Positions 8,450-16,543 of a stretch of 64,000 nucleotides of DNA are shown here, one piece after another (positions within the stretch are counted from its first letter, which is position 1; each line of letters begins with the position of its first letter). A program made the position numbers and the translations under genes. The notes beneath the pieces were generated by a model. That model saw nothing but the letters and a program-made list of their open reading frames with translations, had not been told where the DNA came from and ran no database searches. Source of the DNA: Patiriisocius sp047731265 (lineage in GTDB: Bacteria > Bacteroidota > Bacteroidia > Flavobacteriales > Flavobacteriaceae). Where the stretch lies: NCBI RefSeq assembly GCF_047731265.1, contig NZ_CP159835.1, positions 1,922,001 through 1,986,000 on the forward strand, written 5' to 3'.

Positions 8450-9688
8450 ATGGATTATTTTTTAATTGCTACCGTGTTAGTGGCTCTTTCTGCTATTTTC
8501 GGATATATTAATGTTCGTTTTTTAAAACTGCCAAATACGATTGGTTTAATGCTAGTTACCATCGTTTTTACCTTGGCTGTCTTAATCTTAAGTTATTTTG
8601 ATTCCACTTTATTGAATGCTGAGAAAGATATTATTAACCAAATTGATTTTAAAACAGTTTTACTCGATGGAATGCTTAGTTTTTTGCTATTTGCAGGGGC
8701 CTTACATACCAATTTTAACCAGCTTAAGGTGCAACGAGGGCCGGTGCTAGCATTCTCGACTTTGGGAGTTTTAGTGTCTACCTTCTTGGTAGGGACAATA
8801 ATGTTTTATGTACTCCAGCTTATAGGTTTGGAGGTTGCTTTTATTTATTGCTTGCTATTTGGCGCCCTTATCTCTCCAACAGATCCTATTGCGGTCCTTG
8901 GAATTTTAAAACAGGCTAAAGTGCCAAAAAAACTTGAAACCAAAATCGTTGGCGAATCACTTTTTAACGATGGCGTGGGCGTTGTGGTTTTTTTAACGAT
9001 TTATCAAATAGCATCACTAGGCGGCGATAATGTTTCGGTAATTGATGTTGCCTCATTATTTGCCCAAGAAGTAATAGGGGGTATTGCTCTTGGTCTTTTA
9101 TTGGGTTGGGTTACGTACCGTTTGATGAAATCTATTGATGATTATGATATTGAAGTAATTATTACTTTGGCAACAGTAATGGTAGGAACGGCAATTGCCC
9201 ATTATCTTCATCTTTCGGCTCCATTAGCCATGGTAACAGCAGGACTTATGGTAGGAATGGATACAGTGCGAGACAATGCTATGTCAAAAATCACAGAAGA
9301 CTATGTGGATAAATTCTGGGAATTAATTGATGTCTTGTTAAATACAATTCTGTTTGTTTTAATTGGTATGGAAATGCTCGTGCTTACCTTTGAAGGCAGT
9401 TACATTCTCGCGGGACTATTAGCAATCCCAATTATTCTTTTATGCAGATTTACTTCTTTATTACTACCAATTAATTTCTTTAAAAAGAAGTTAGATTTTG
9501 TTCCCAATACAAACTTGATAATGACTTGGGGAGGTCTTAGAGGTGGGATTTCAATTGCACTAGCACTTGGTTTGACAGAAGAGATGCATCGCGAATTGTT
9601 TTTGGTAATTACCTATATTGTTGTTGTGTTTTCTATATTAGTCCAAGGACTTACCGTTTCAAAATTAGTAGAAAAACTGAAAGTTTAG
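8450..9688 (+). CDS. Cation:proton antiporter, CPA1/NhaP type
   Basis: The 412-residue inner membrane protein has about twelve hydrophobic segments. Characteristic CPA1 motifs are present: GALISPTDPIAVLGILKQ (about residues 141-158) and GESLFNDGVGVVVF (about 168-181), whose Asn-Asp pair binds the cation and proton, and TWGGLRGGISIALALGL near residue 365. It should exchange Na+ or K+ for H+ and serve pH or salt homeostasis. It lacks the long C-terminal cytoplasmic regulatory tail of many homologues, ending just after the last membrane segment. It is a single-gene unit, preceded by the terminator at 8333-8356. Confidence 0.9.
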   Translation: MDYFLIATVLVALSAIFGYINVRFLKLPNTIGLMLVTIVFTLAVLILSYFDSTLLNAEKDIINQIDFKTVLLDGMLSFLLFAGALHTNFNQLKVQRGPVLAFSTLGVLVSTFLVGTIMFYVLQLIGLEVAFIYCLLFGALISPTDPIAVLGILKQAKVPKKLETKIVGESLFNDGVGVVVFLTIYQIASLGGDNVSVIDVASLFAQEVIGGIALGLLLGWVTYRLMKSIDDYDIEVIITLATVMVGTAIAHYLHLSAPLAMVTAGLMVGMDTVRDNAMSKITEDYVDKFWELIDVLLNTILFVLIGMEMLVLTFEGSYILAGLLAIPIILLCRFTSLLLPINFFKKKLDFVPNTNLIMTWGGLRGGISIALALGLTEEMHRELFLVITYIVVVFSILVQGLTVSKLVEKLKV

Positions 9689-9912
9689 GGTTCAGATTAT
9701 TTTTTGTTACCACCATATTGGTTAAAAAGAACCCTAATAAATAGGAGCCTAATAATTTTATTTGGTCTGTCTTATTCTCTGGAAAGTTTTCCATTTGAAA
9801 TAAAGCAACTTCGTTAATATGGTAATGCCTTTCTCTTATTAGACCGAAAGGAGATGAGATTATATGAAGTTAGTATCGTAATGTATGAGTGATTTTAATC
9901 AATTATAAATTT

Positions 9913-11388
9913 TTAGTCCAACGATTTTAAATATTTAGCTGCATTTGTAAGGTGTGTCTCTCTTTTTTCTATGGGCATTTTATCAAACATAGCAAGGAGC
10001 ATCCCAAGACGAGGATTGCTTTTGAAAAATATTCTGTTTTTGTCCATAAAATTCCAAAATAACCCATCCCAAATGGGCTGCCAGTCGCCCTTTTTGTAAT
10101 TGCTCATTTTTAAAACGTAATTGCTTCCACTTATATAGGGTTTTGTAGCAAAAAAACCGCCATCTGAAAATTGACTCATTCCATAAACGTTAGGGACCAT
10201 AACCCAATCATAAGCATCTATAAACAACTCCATAAACCAACGATAGACTTCCTTGGGATCAAATTCGCAAAGCAGCATAAAATTTCCCAGTATCATTAGT
10301 CGCTCAATATGATGGGAGTATCCGGTTTTTAATGCTTTTTTAATCGTAGTATCTATGGGTAAAATCCCTGTGGTTCCATCATAAAATGACTTTGGAATTT
10401 TGCGGGTGTGTTTCCAAAAATTGGAAGTCCTCATGGGGACGCCTTTGGCTTCATACATCCCTCGCATAAATTCTCTCCAACCTATTATTTGACGAACAAA
10501 ACCTTCGGTACTATTAATTGGGATATCATTTTCTTTTGCAAAGGCCAGCGCTCTTTCAACGACATAATTAGGCGATAATAAGCCCACGTTTAAAAGCGGA
10601 CTCAGTACGCTATGATTTAAAAACGAATTGTGATCCACGATAGCGTCTTCATAAATTCCGAAGTCAAAAAAACGCTGCTCTAAAAATTGTTCCAACCAAA
10701 TCTTACTTTCTTTAAAATTGATGGGATATAAAGGGAACTGTTCTATTTCGCCAAGATTTTTAGAAAAAGTATTCGTTACATATTCTTTTGCCTCTTTATG
10801 ATATTTTGTTTCCGCCGGAAAATGAACGGGTGGAGGGGTCTTTTTTGTTGGATATTTTTTTCGGTTTTCTTTGTCAAAGGTCCAAGATCCGCCTTCGGGA
10901 TCACCGTTTATTAATAATATTTCGAGTTCTTTTCGTTGCTGAATATAAAAACTTGTTTGATGAAATTTCTTTTTAGTTTCAGTGAAAAAACTTTTAAGTG
11001 ATTGCGGTGTATTAATAAATAACGGGGAGTCGTGACGAACATGTTTTAATTCTGCTGCTGTAATAGAACTTTTTATGCGTTTTGATAATAAATAATCGGT
11101 AGGGTCGATATAGTGTATTTCTTCAAATTCAGTTTTAAGGTGATCAATCAGAACCCGAACATCCGCAGTTTTTTCCTTGGCTGAAACGTAACGAACTTTT
11201 ATTTTTTTTGACACTAAAAAAGCTTCGTATGCCTTCATAGTACCGCGGTGAAAGGCAAGTTTTTGTTTGTGAAAGTTATATTGACTAAAGAATAAGATTT
11301 CTTCAATAATAATAAACGTGCCTACATTTTCAAAAAGCGGAGATGCTTCAAAGAGTTGATGCGGAAAGATTAGGTTAACTTGGGTCAT
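9913..11388 (-). CDS. Photolyase-related protein of the FeS-BCP (PhrB) type, lacking cluster cysteines
   Basis: The protein (491 residues from ATG 11388) has the N-terminal alpha/beta antenna domain of COG3046 (LIFPHQLFEASPLF) and the FAD-binding helical domain with STEGFVRQIIGWREFMRGMY, GYSHHIERLMILGNFMLL and YDWVMVPNVYGMSQFSDGG. These match bacterial (6-4) photolyases that normally bind a 4Fe-4S cluster. Only one cysteine is present in the whole protein (in LLCEFDP), and the loop that normally carries three ligands reads NYKKGDWQPIWDGLFW. The start at 11388 is preferred over 11451 because the latter overlaps the upstream gene and adds a non-conserved tail. It is the last gene of an operon with three small proteins. 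Confidence 0.85.
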   Translation of the reverse strand: MTQVNLIFPHQLFEASPLFENVGTFIIIEEILFFSQYNFHKQKLAFHRGTMKAYEAFLVSKKIKVRYVSAKEKTADVRVLIDHLKTEFEEIHYIDPTDYLLSKRIKSSITAAELKHVRHDSPLFINTPQSLKSFFTETKKKFHQTSFYIQQRKELEILLINGDPEGGSWTFDKENRKKYPTKKTPPPVHFPAETKYHKEAKEYVTNTFSKNLGEIEQFPLYPINFKESKIWLEQFLEQRFFDFGIYEDAIVDHNSFLNHSVLSPLLNVGLLSPNYVVERALAFAKENDIPINSTEGFVRQIIGWREFMRGMYEAKGVPMRTSNFWKHTRKIPKSFYDGTTGILPIDTTIKKALKTGYSHHIERLMILGNFMLLCEFDPKEVYRWFMELFIDAYDWVMVPNVYGMSQFSDGGFFATKPYISGSNYVLKMSNYKKGDWQPIWDGLFWNFMDKNRIFFKSNPRLGMLLAMFDKMPIEKRETHLTNAAKYLKSLD

Positions 11389-11402
11389 GGCTATAAGCTT
11401 AT

Positions 11403-11708
11403 TTATCGCTTGCTTATTTTGTTTCCGGTTATTTGTCGCTGGCGAGAGCATTTAAACCTATCAATTCCCGAATTTCGTTTCTTTAAATGTTTTTTGCTCA
11501 CCCCACTGTTTACGCGTTTTCTCCATCGTTTGAAGCTGCTTTCTTTTAAGGTGCGACGCATATGAACGATCACATCTTTCTCGGTAAGATCAAACTGAAA
11601 TTTGATGGCTTCAAATGGAGTGCGGTCTTCCCACGCCATTTCTATAATGCGATCCAGCTCTCTTTCAGTGAATTCTCTTCCAGTAATTTCAGGGAGTTTA
11701 TTCTTCAT
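11403..11708 (-). CDS. DUF2805 / TIGR03643 family protein
   Basis: About 101 residues from ATG 11708. The conserved core is FTERELDRIIEMAWEDRTPFEAI, then LTEKDVIVHMRRTLKESSFKRWRKRV, which I recognise as the TIGR03643/DUF2805 family; the first part resembles a helix-turn-helix. The tail is very basic (KKHLKKRN, RQRQ), suggesting nucleic-acid contact, but no function is established. Its start overlaps the end of the DUF2452 gene by 11 bases and it ends 14 bases before the photolyase, so all are translated from one mRNA. Family members often neighbour photolyases, which suggests a link to light or DNA repair (inference). Confidence 0.75.
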   Translation of the reverse strand: MKNKLPEITGREFTERELDRIIEMAWEDRTPFEAIKFQFDLTEKDVIVHMRRTLKESSFKRWRKRVNSGVSKKHLKKRNSGIDRFKCSRQRQITGNKISKR

Positions 11709-12102
11709 GTTTTTGCCAGATTTGTTCAGCATTTAAGTAAAAGCTTCCTGCGAGATCAAAATTGCACTCTGATGGAGAAATGATTGAAAGAAAGGTTTCG
11801 CCAGATGCTCTGTTGTATAAATGATATACTTGACCTACGATTGGCTCAAAAGAAAATTTCGAAGCATAAATCATTTTATTGTATTCATACTCAACTATCA
11901 TAGCGTCATACGCTATTTTAAGTTCAGCAAATTTTGACTTTAGTTTATGATTTACTTTGCTAATGCTTCGGTTTTTCCAAGCACTCGTATCTAAAACTTC
12001 AATGGCCGGAGCCCCTAAATTCGTAGGGTATGGCTTTAAGGAAGCATCATAAGTGTTTGATTCCTCATTAAAAACTACTAGATCTGGTTTTTTTTTAGGC
12101 AT
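11698..12102 (-). CDS. DUF2452 domain protein
   Basis: About 134 residues from ATG 12102. The N-terminus PKKKPDLVVFNEESNTYDAS followed by LKPYPTNLGAPAI is the conserved DUF2452 opening. The middle is a charged helical region and the end (FEPIVGQVYHLYNRASGETFLSIISPSEC) looks like a small beta unit. No function is known. The start at 12102 is chosen over 12123 because it is four bases after the stop of the small gene upstream and begins at the family's usual MP(K)KKPD. Part of the photolyase operon. Confidence 0.75.
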   Translation of the reverse strand: MPKKKPDLVVFNEESNTYDASLKPYPTNLGAPAIEVLDTSAWKNRSISKVNHKLKSKFAELKIAYDAMIVEYEYNKMIYASKFSFEPIVGQVYHLYNRASGETFLSIISPSECNFDLAGSFYLNAEQIWQKHEE

Positions 12103-12106
12103 CGTT

Positions 12107-12280
12107 TTATTTTTTGTCTGCAAGTGCGGCGATTTTTTTCATTACCTCTTCTGCCTCTGCTGCCTTTTGATCACTCTGCTTTCGGTTCGTGGTAGAAAGT
12201 TTATACGATTCGTTTAAAAGTTGTTCGTATTTTTTTTGAAGTTGATCTTTTTCACTTTTATTTTTAAAGAGCCCAAACAT
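12107..12280 (-). CDS. Small DUF6435-like protein
   Basis: A 57-residue frame from ATG 12280 to TAA 12107, beginning MFGLFKNKSEKDQLQKKYEQ and continuing with LLNESYKLSTTNRKQSDQKA. This matches the short Flavobacteriia proteins now called DUF6435 (N-terminal MFG-LFK, then an amphipathic helix). It is entirely helical and charged, without membrane segment. It ends 4 bases before the DUF2452 gene and is the first gene of the photolyase operon. No function is known; the constant company of photolyase suggests a common regulon. Confidence 0.7.
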   Translation of the reverse strand: MFGLFKNKSEKDQLQKKYEQLLNESYKLSTTNRKQSDQKAAEAEEVMKKIAALADKK

Positions 12281-12430
12281 AATCTTCTAATTTTAATGTT
12301 AATTGTTGTTTTTACTTTCTTTTCGTAACAATTCGCAAGGTACAATTTGTTCAACAAAACAAGTGTAACATTAGACAATTATTAACTATTTTAGTGGCGC
12401 ATACTTCATGGAAAACTACTTTTAAGTTAG

Positions 12431-12461
12431 TTGCTCAAATGGTCAAATTGTCGTATTTTTG
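12431..12461 (+). promoter_or_regulatory. Consensus Bacteroidetes promoter of tig
   Basis: TTG at 12431-12433, 20 bases, then TATTTTTG at 12454-12461, a full match to the -33/-7 consensus. Transcription would start near 12466, about 65 bases before the trigger factor start. Confidence 0.65.
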
Positions 12462-12529
12462 CACTCCCATAAACCACTGTAAAATGCTCTTGGGAACATA
12501 GAAACAGACACGTTAATTTATATCACACA

Positions 12530-13849
12530 ATGGATATCAAAAAAAAGGATATTGATGCATTAAACGCAGTAGTTACTGTAGACATCAAAAAAGAAGATTA
12601 TCAGGACAAGGTTAATAAGGTACTGAATAATTATCGCAAGACCGCAAATGTTCCAGGTTTTAGAAAAGGACACATTCCAATGGGGATGGTTCAAAAACAA
12701 TACGGCCAAGCGGTATTGGTGGAGGAAGTCAATAAATTACTTCAAGAAGGACTTCATAAATTCATGACCGAAGAAAAACTAGATGTTCTTGGTAATCCAC
12801 TTCCTAAAAACGAAACTGTTGTCGATTGGAACAGTGATGACTTTACATTTCAGTTTGATTTAGGGATGGCACCAAAGTTCGATGTTGATGTTACAAAGAA
12901 ATCGGTAAACAATTACAAAGTGGTTGCTGATAAAAAAATGTTGGACAATCAGGTAAAAACAATTCGCAAGCAATACGGGAAACTGACCAAGAAGGACACG
13001 GTTTCTAAGGGAGATGAGATTACAGGTACCTTTACCAATGAGGCAGAAGGTATAGACAAATCCACTACTCTTGAGCTTGATTCTTTAAAAGGAAAAAAAC
13101 AAATTACCGCTTTAATGGGGGCGAAGGTTGGAGATGTAGTTACACTCAAAACTAAGGGCTTGTTTGCAGATGACCACGACAATCAAAAGCATTTAGGGGT
13201 AGCTCAAGATAAGGCACATAGTCTTGATGTTGAGGTTTCATTTAAGATCGAGGAGTTGAATACACGCGAAATGGCCGACTTAAATCAAGAGCTATTTGAT
13301 AAGCTGTTTGGAAAAGACACTGTAAAATCTGAAGAAGAACTAAAAGCGAAGATAAAAGAAGATGCCGAAAAGCAATTTGAGCAACAAAGCGATCAAAAAA
13401 TGTTGAACGATGTTGTAGATTCTTTAATTGAAAATACAAAATTTGATCTTCCAAAGGAATTTTTAGAGAAGTGGATTCAAGTTTCTTCAGAAAAACCAAT
13501 GACCGAAGAGGAGGCAAAAGCTGAATATGAGCGCAGTGAAAAAGGATTGCGATACCAGCTAATAGAGGGGAAGTTAAGAGCAGAAAATAATTTGCAGGCT
13601 ACTTTTGAAGAGTTAAAGGATTATTCTCGACAAATGATTAAAGGGCAGATGGCGCAATTTGGTCAAATGGATCCTAGCGATGAAGAATTAGACAATATTG
13701 CTGCTAGAATCATGTCTAACGAAGAGGAAGTAAAAAGAATTAGTGAGCAATTGAATACGAATAAGTTAATGCACTACTTTAAAGAAAATGCAAAGCTTAA
13801 AACTAAAGAGGTCACTTACGAGAAGTTTATCAAAGAAGCTTATGAGTAA
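12530..13849 (+). CDS. tig: Trigger factor
   Basis: The 439-residue product is the ribosome-associated chaperone that meets nascent chains. The N-terminal ribosome-binding domain has the expected loop region NVPGFRKGHIPMGMVQKQYG (the GFRxGxxP signature, about residues 41-49). A middle domain of about 100 residues follows at the peptidyl-prolyl isomerase position but is divergent, and a long helical C-terminal chaperone domain ends the protein. Length is normal for Bacteroidetes. It is followed at 120 bases by clpP and clpX, the widespread tig-clpP-clpX order that links folding with degradation. Confidence 0.95.
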   Translation: MDIKKKDIDALNAVVTVDIKKEDYQDKVNKVLNNYRKTANVPGFRKGHIPMGMVQKQYGQAVLVEEVNKLLQEGLHKFMTEEKLDVLGNPLPKNETVVDWNSDDFTFQFDLGMAPKFDVDVTKKSVNNYKVVADKKMLDNQVKTIRKQYGKLTKKDTVSKGDEITGTFTNEAEGIDKSTTLELDSLKGKKQITALMGAKVGDVVTLKTKGLFADDHDNQKHLGVAQDKAHSLDVEVSFKIEELNTREMADLNQELFDKLFGKDTVKSEEELKAKIKEDAEKQFEQQSDQKMLNDVVDSLIENTKFDLPKEFLEKWIQVSSEKPMTEEEAKAEYERSEKGLRYQLIEGKLRAENNLQATFEELKDYSRQMIKGQMAQFGQMDPSDEELDNIAARIMSNEEEVKRISEQLNTNKLMHYFKENAKLKTKEVTYEKFIKEAYE

Positions 13850-13968
13850 AGCATCAAAAATTTAGGTATCTTTAGGTATGTTTATTTTGAATGTGGCGCC
13901 TTAATTTATGGAGACAGTATGTTGTCCTTAACAAAAATAATTACAGATAAAAAAGATTTTAAAATAGT

Positions 13969-14643
13969 ATGGATTACAAAAAAGAATTTAAGAATTACGC
14001 TGTAAAAGATCAAGGAATAAGCAGCACCTACTACGATAAGATAATGAGTAGTATGTATCCAGTTTCTCTTACGCCTAACATTATTGAAGAACGCCAAATG
14101 AATGCTGTTTCGATGGATGTTTTTTCAAGATTAATGATGGATCGTATTATATTTTTGGGAACTGGAATTAATGATCAAGTAGCAAATATTGTACAAGCAC
14201 AATTGCTTTTCTTAGAAAGTACAGATGCATCAAAGGATATTCAAATTTATATCAATTCGCCAGGAGGTAGTGTATATGCTGGATTAGGTATTTATGATAC
14301 CATGCAGTTTATCAAGCCAGATGTTGCAACTATTTGTACCGGGATGGCGGCTTCTATGGGAGCTGTTTTGTTGTGTGCGGGTGCAAAAGGAAAACGAAGC
14401 GGGTTAACGCATTCAAGAGTTATGATTCATCAGCCAATGGGTGGTGCACAAGGACAAGCAAGTGATATTGAAATTACAGCTCGCGAAATCGTTACACTTA
14501 AGGAAGAATTGTACAATATAATTGCGAAGCATAGCGGTCAAACCTACGATAAGGTTTATGAAGATAGTGATCGTGATTACTGGATGAAAGCAGATCGCGC
14601 TTTAGCGTATGGAATGATAGATGAGATTTTAACACGTGAATAA
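13969..14643 (+). CDS. clpP: ATP-dependent Clp protease proteolytic subunit
   Basis: The 224-residue serine peptidase forms the double-heptamer chamber used with ClpX. The catalytic triad is visible: Ser about 129 in GMAASMGAVLL, His about 154 in SRVMIHQPMGG and Asp about 199 in YEDSDRDYWM. The N-terminal 30 residues before LTPNIIEERQMNAVSMDVFS are longer than in E. coli and probably processed. It lies between tig and clpX, with gaps of 120 and 79 bases. Confidence 0.96.
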   Translation: MDYKKEFKNYAVKDQGISSTYYDKIMSSMYPVSLTPNIIEERQMNAVSMDVFSRLMMDRIIFLGTGINDQVANIVQAQLLFLESTDASKDIQIYINSPGGSVYAGLGIYDTMQFIKPDVATICTGMAASMGAVLLCAGAKGKRSGLTHSRVMIHQPMGGAQGQASDIEITAREIVTLKEELYNIIAKHSGQTYDKVYEDSDRDYWMKADRALAYGMIDEILTRE

Positions 14644-14722
14644 TTATGTATCCACATAACTTGTAGGTGTATACTAATTGCTCATAACTAAAATTGAGTT
14701 GAGTAATTTATAATTAAAGAAA

Positions 14723-15955
14723 ATGGCAAAAGAAGTATTAGAATGTTCTTTTTGTGGACGTAAGAAAGTAGAAACCAGTTTGCTTATTGCAGGATTGGAT
14801 GCGCATATTTGTGACCGCTGTATAGAGCAAGCGCATGGTATTGTTGTGGAAGAAGCAACACATACAGGAAATACAGAGTTGAACGAAGATTTGATGCTTA
14901 AAAAACCAAAGACGATTAAATCATTTTTGGATGACTACGTAATAGGTCAAGAGCATACAAAGAGAGTGATGTCTGTTGCGGTTTATAATCACTATAAGAG
15001 ATTGCTGCAGCCTAAGAGTGACGATGATATCGAAATCCAAAAGAGTAATATCATAATCGTAGGACAAACTGGAACTGGAAAAACGCTCATTGCAAAAACA
15101 ATTGCACGAATGTTAAACGTTCCTTTGGCCATTGTAGATGCCACTGTTTTGACAGAGGCGGGATATGTGGGTGAAGATGTAGAAAGTATCTTAACGAGAC
15201 TCTTACAAGCAGCAGATTACAATCTAGAAAAAGCACAAAACGGAATTGTTTTCATAGATGAGATAGATAAAATAGCTAGAAAGAGTAGCAACCCTTCTAT
15301 TACAAGAGACGTGAGTGGAGAAGGAGTGCAGCAGGCGCTCTTAAAGCTTCTCGAGGGAACCGTAGTAAATGTACCGCCAAAAGGTGGAAGAAAGCACCCT
15401 GATCAAAAATTTATAGAAGTAAATACGGAGAATATATTGTTCATAGCTGGGGGTGCTTTTGACGGCATAGATCGTCACATTTCTAAGCGACTCAATTTAC
15501 AGGCAGTAGGTTTTAGCGCATCTATGAATGAGAACAAACTAGAGAAAGATCATATTTTAAGGTACATCATACCTAAAGATTTGAAAGACTTTGGGCTTAT
15601 TCCTGAAATTATTGGCAGACTTCCGGTATTAACGTACATGAATCCCTTAGATAAAGGAACCCTAAGAGCGATTCTTACAGAACCAAAGAATGCCATCATT
15701 AAGCAATATATGAAGCTTTTTGAGATGGATGGGATTGAACTTGTTGTTACCACTGAAGCACTTGATTTTATCGTAGACCAAGCTATTATATATAAATTAG
15801 GAGCGAGAGGATTGCGGTCTTTGTGCGAAGCTGTTATGACCGATGCAATGTTCGAACTACCAGGTACCGATGAGAAAAAACTACATATAACAGCAGAGTA
15901 TGCTGAGGATAAACTTAATAAGTCTACCATCAAAAAATTGAAGGCAGTGTCTTAA
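14723..15955 (+). CDS. clpX: ATP-dependent unfoldase ClpX
   Basis: The 410-residue AAA+ unfoldase begins with the C4 zinc-binding domain (CSFCGRKK ... HICDRCIEQA), followed by the AAA+ domain with Walker A GQTGTGKT (about residue 115), Walker B IVFIDEIDKIA, the GYVGEDVES pore-1 loop, and an IGRLPV segment and sensor 2 region GARGLRSLCE. It recognises tagged or damaged proteins and feeds them to ClpP. A strong terminator directly follows, ending the tig-clpP-clpX unit. Confidence 0.96.
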   Translation: MAKEVLECSFCGRKKVETSLLIAGLDAHICDRCIEQAHGIVVEEATHTGNTELNEDLMLKKPKTIKSFLDDYVIGQEHTKRVMSVAVYNHYKRLLQPKSDDDIEIQKSNIIIVGQTGTGKTLIAKTIARMLNVPLAIVDATVLTEAGYVGEDVESILTRLLQAADYNLEKAQNGIVFIDEIDKIARKSSNPSITRDVSGEGVQQALLKLLEGTVVNVPPKGGRKHPDQKFIEVNTENILFIAGGAFDGIDRHISKRLNLQAVGFSASMNENKLEKDHILRYIIPKDLKDFGLIPEIIGRLPVLTYMNPLDKGTLRAILTEPKNAIIKQYMKLFEMDGIELVVTTEALDFIVDQAIIYKLGARGLRSLCEAVMTDAMFELPGTDEKKLHITAEYAEDKLNKSTIKKLKAVS

Positions 15956-15977
15956 ACTAAGTTTCTTTGAGAACTTA

Positions 15978-16016
15978 ACAGCGCCAAACACAATGTGTTT
16001 GGCGCTGTTTTTTTTT
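15978..16016 (+). terminator. Strong intrinsic terminator after clpX
   Basis: A perfect 13-bp stem (15978-15990 with 15996-16008, core GCGCCAAAC/GTTTGGCGC), a five-base loop and a run of T to 16016. Confidence 0.9.
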
Positions 16017-16101
16017 ACTCACTCTTATTGTTTTATATATCGGATAAGTATTATTATTAGCGAAGGGAGTAAAAGGCCTATAAGCTGCGTTTCAACACGG
16101 C

Positions 16102-16131
16102 AAAAAAAAACCCCTGATCATTACAATCAGG
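16102..16131 (-). terminator. Intrinsic terminator of the small lipoprotein gene
   Basis: Read on the minus strand, CCTGAT (16131-16126) and ATCAGG (16118-16113) form a stem with a seven-base loop, followed by GG and nine T. It lies 30 bases after the lipoprotein stop at 16161. Confidence 0.75.
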
Positions 16132-16160
16132 AGCAACTTAACTTACTTAAAAATTATTAT

Positions 16161-16346
16161 TTACGGGGCAACGATCACTTTCTTAGATCGTGTGTTTACA
16201 ATATTTTGCTGCATTAATTCTGTTTTGCTTTTCAGTGTATAACCAGCTAATTGTGGGTCGGCTTTTTGGATCTTATGAGTTGTTCCACAAGAAGTAAATG
16301 TACTTGTGAAAATAACTGCTGCAAGAATAAAAATAAATGTTTTCAT
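16161..16346 (-). CDS. Small lipoprotein, function unknown
   Basis: The 61-residue product has a lipoprotein signal peptide: basic start MKTFIFILAAVIFTS, lipobox TFTSC with the lipidated Cys at residue 20. The mature part is only about 40 residues (GTTHKIQKADPQLAGYTLKS and more) and ends in basic and hydrophobic residues. I recognise no family. It should sit in the periplasm or at the outer membrane. The lipobox and its own terminator support a real gene. Confidence 0.65.
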   Translation of the reverse strand: MKTFIFILAAVIFTSTFTSCGTTHKIQKADPQLAGYTLKSKTELMQQNIVNTRSKKVIVAP

Positions 16347-16543
16347 TATGTCTGTTCATTTATTTGAACAGTACAAACGTAACATGTAAGAAAAGGACTA
16401 CCAAACAAATTAGTTGAAGTACATTAGAAACTCGTTGAAGTGTGTTTGAAGTTAGGTTGTCTCGTTAAAGCGCGTATAAACAACGATTTTCGGCGTTTAT
16501 TTAGTCGGACTAATGATGTCTTTAAACGAAATGATCAATTTCA

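Noticed and set aside
9686..9736. TAGGGTTC/GAACCCTA inverted repeat after the antiporter gene
   Set aside because: Only eight base pairs with a 35-base loop and no T tract; too weak to call a terminator.
11403..11451. Longer photolyase start at 11451
   Set aside because: It would overlap the DUF2805 gene by 49 bases and adds 21 unconserved residues; ATG 11388 begins at the conserved MTQVNLIFPHQLF.
15993..16217. Plus-strand frame after clpX
   Set aside because: It starts inside the clpX terminator and overlaps the lipoprotein gene and its terminator on the other strand.
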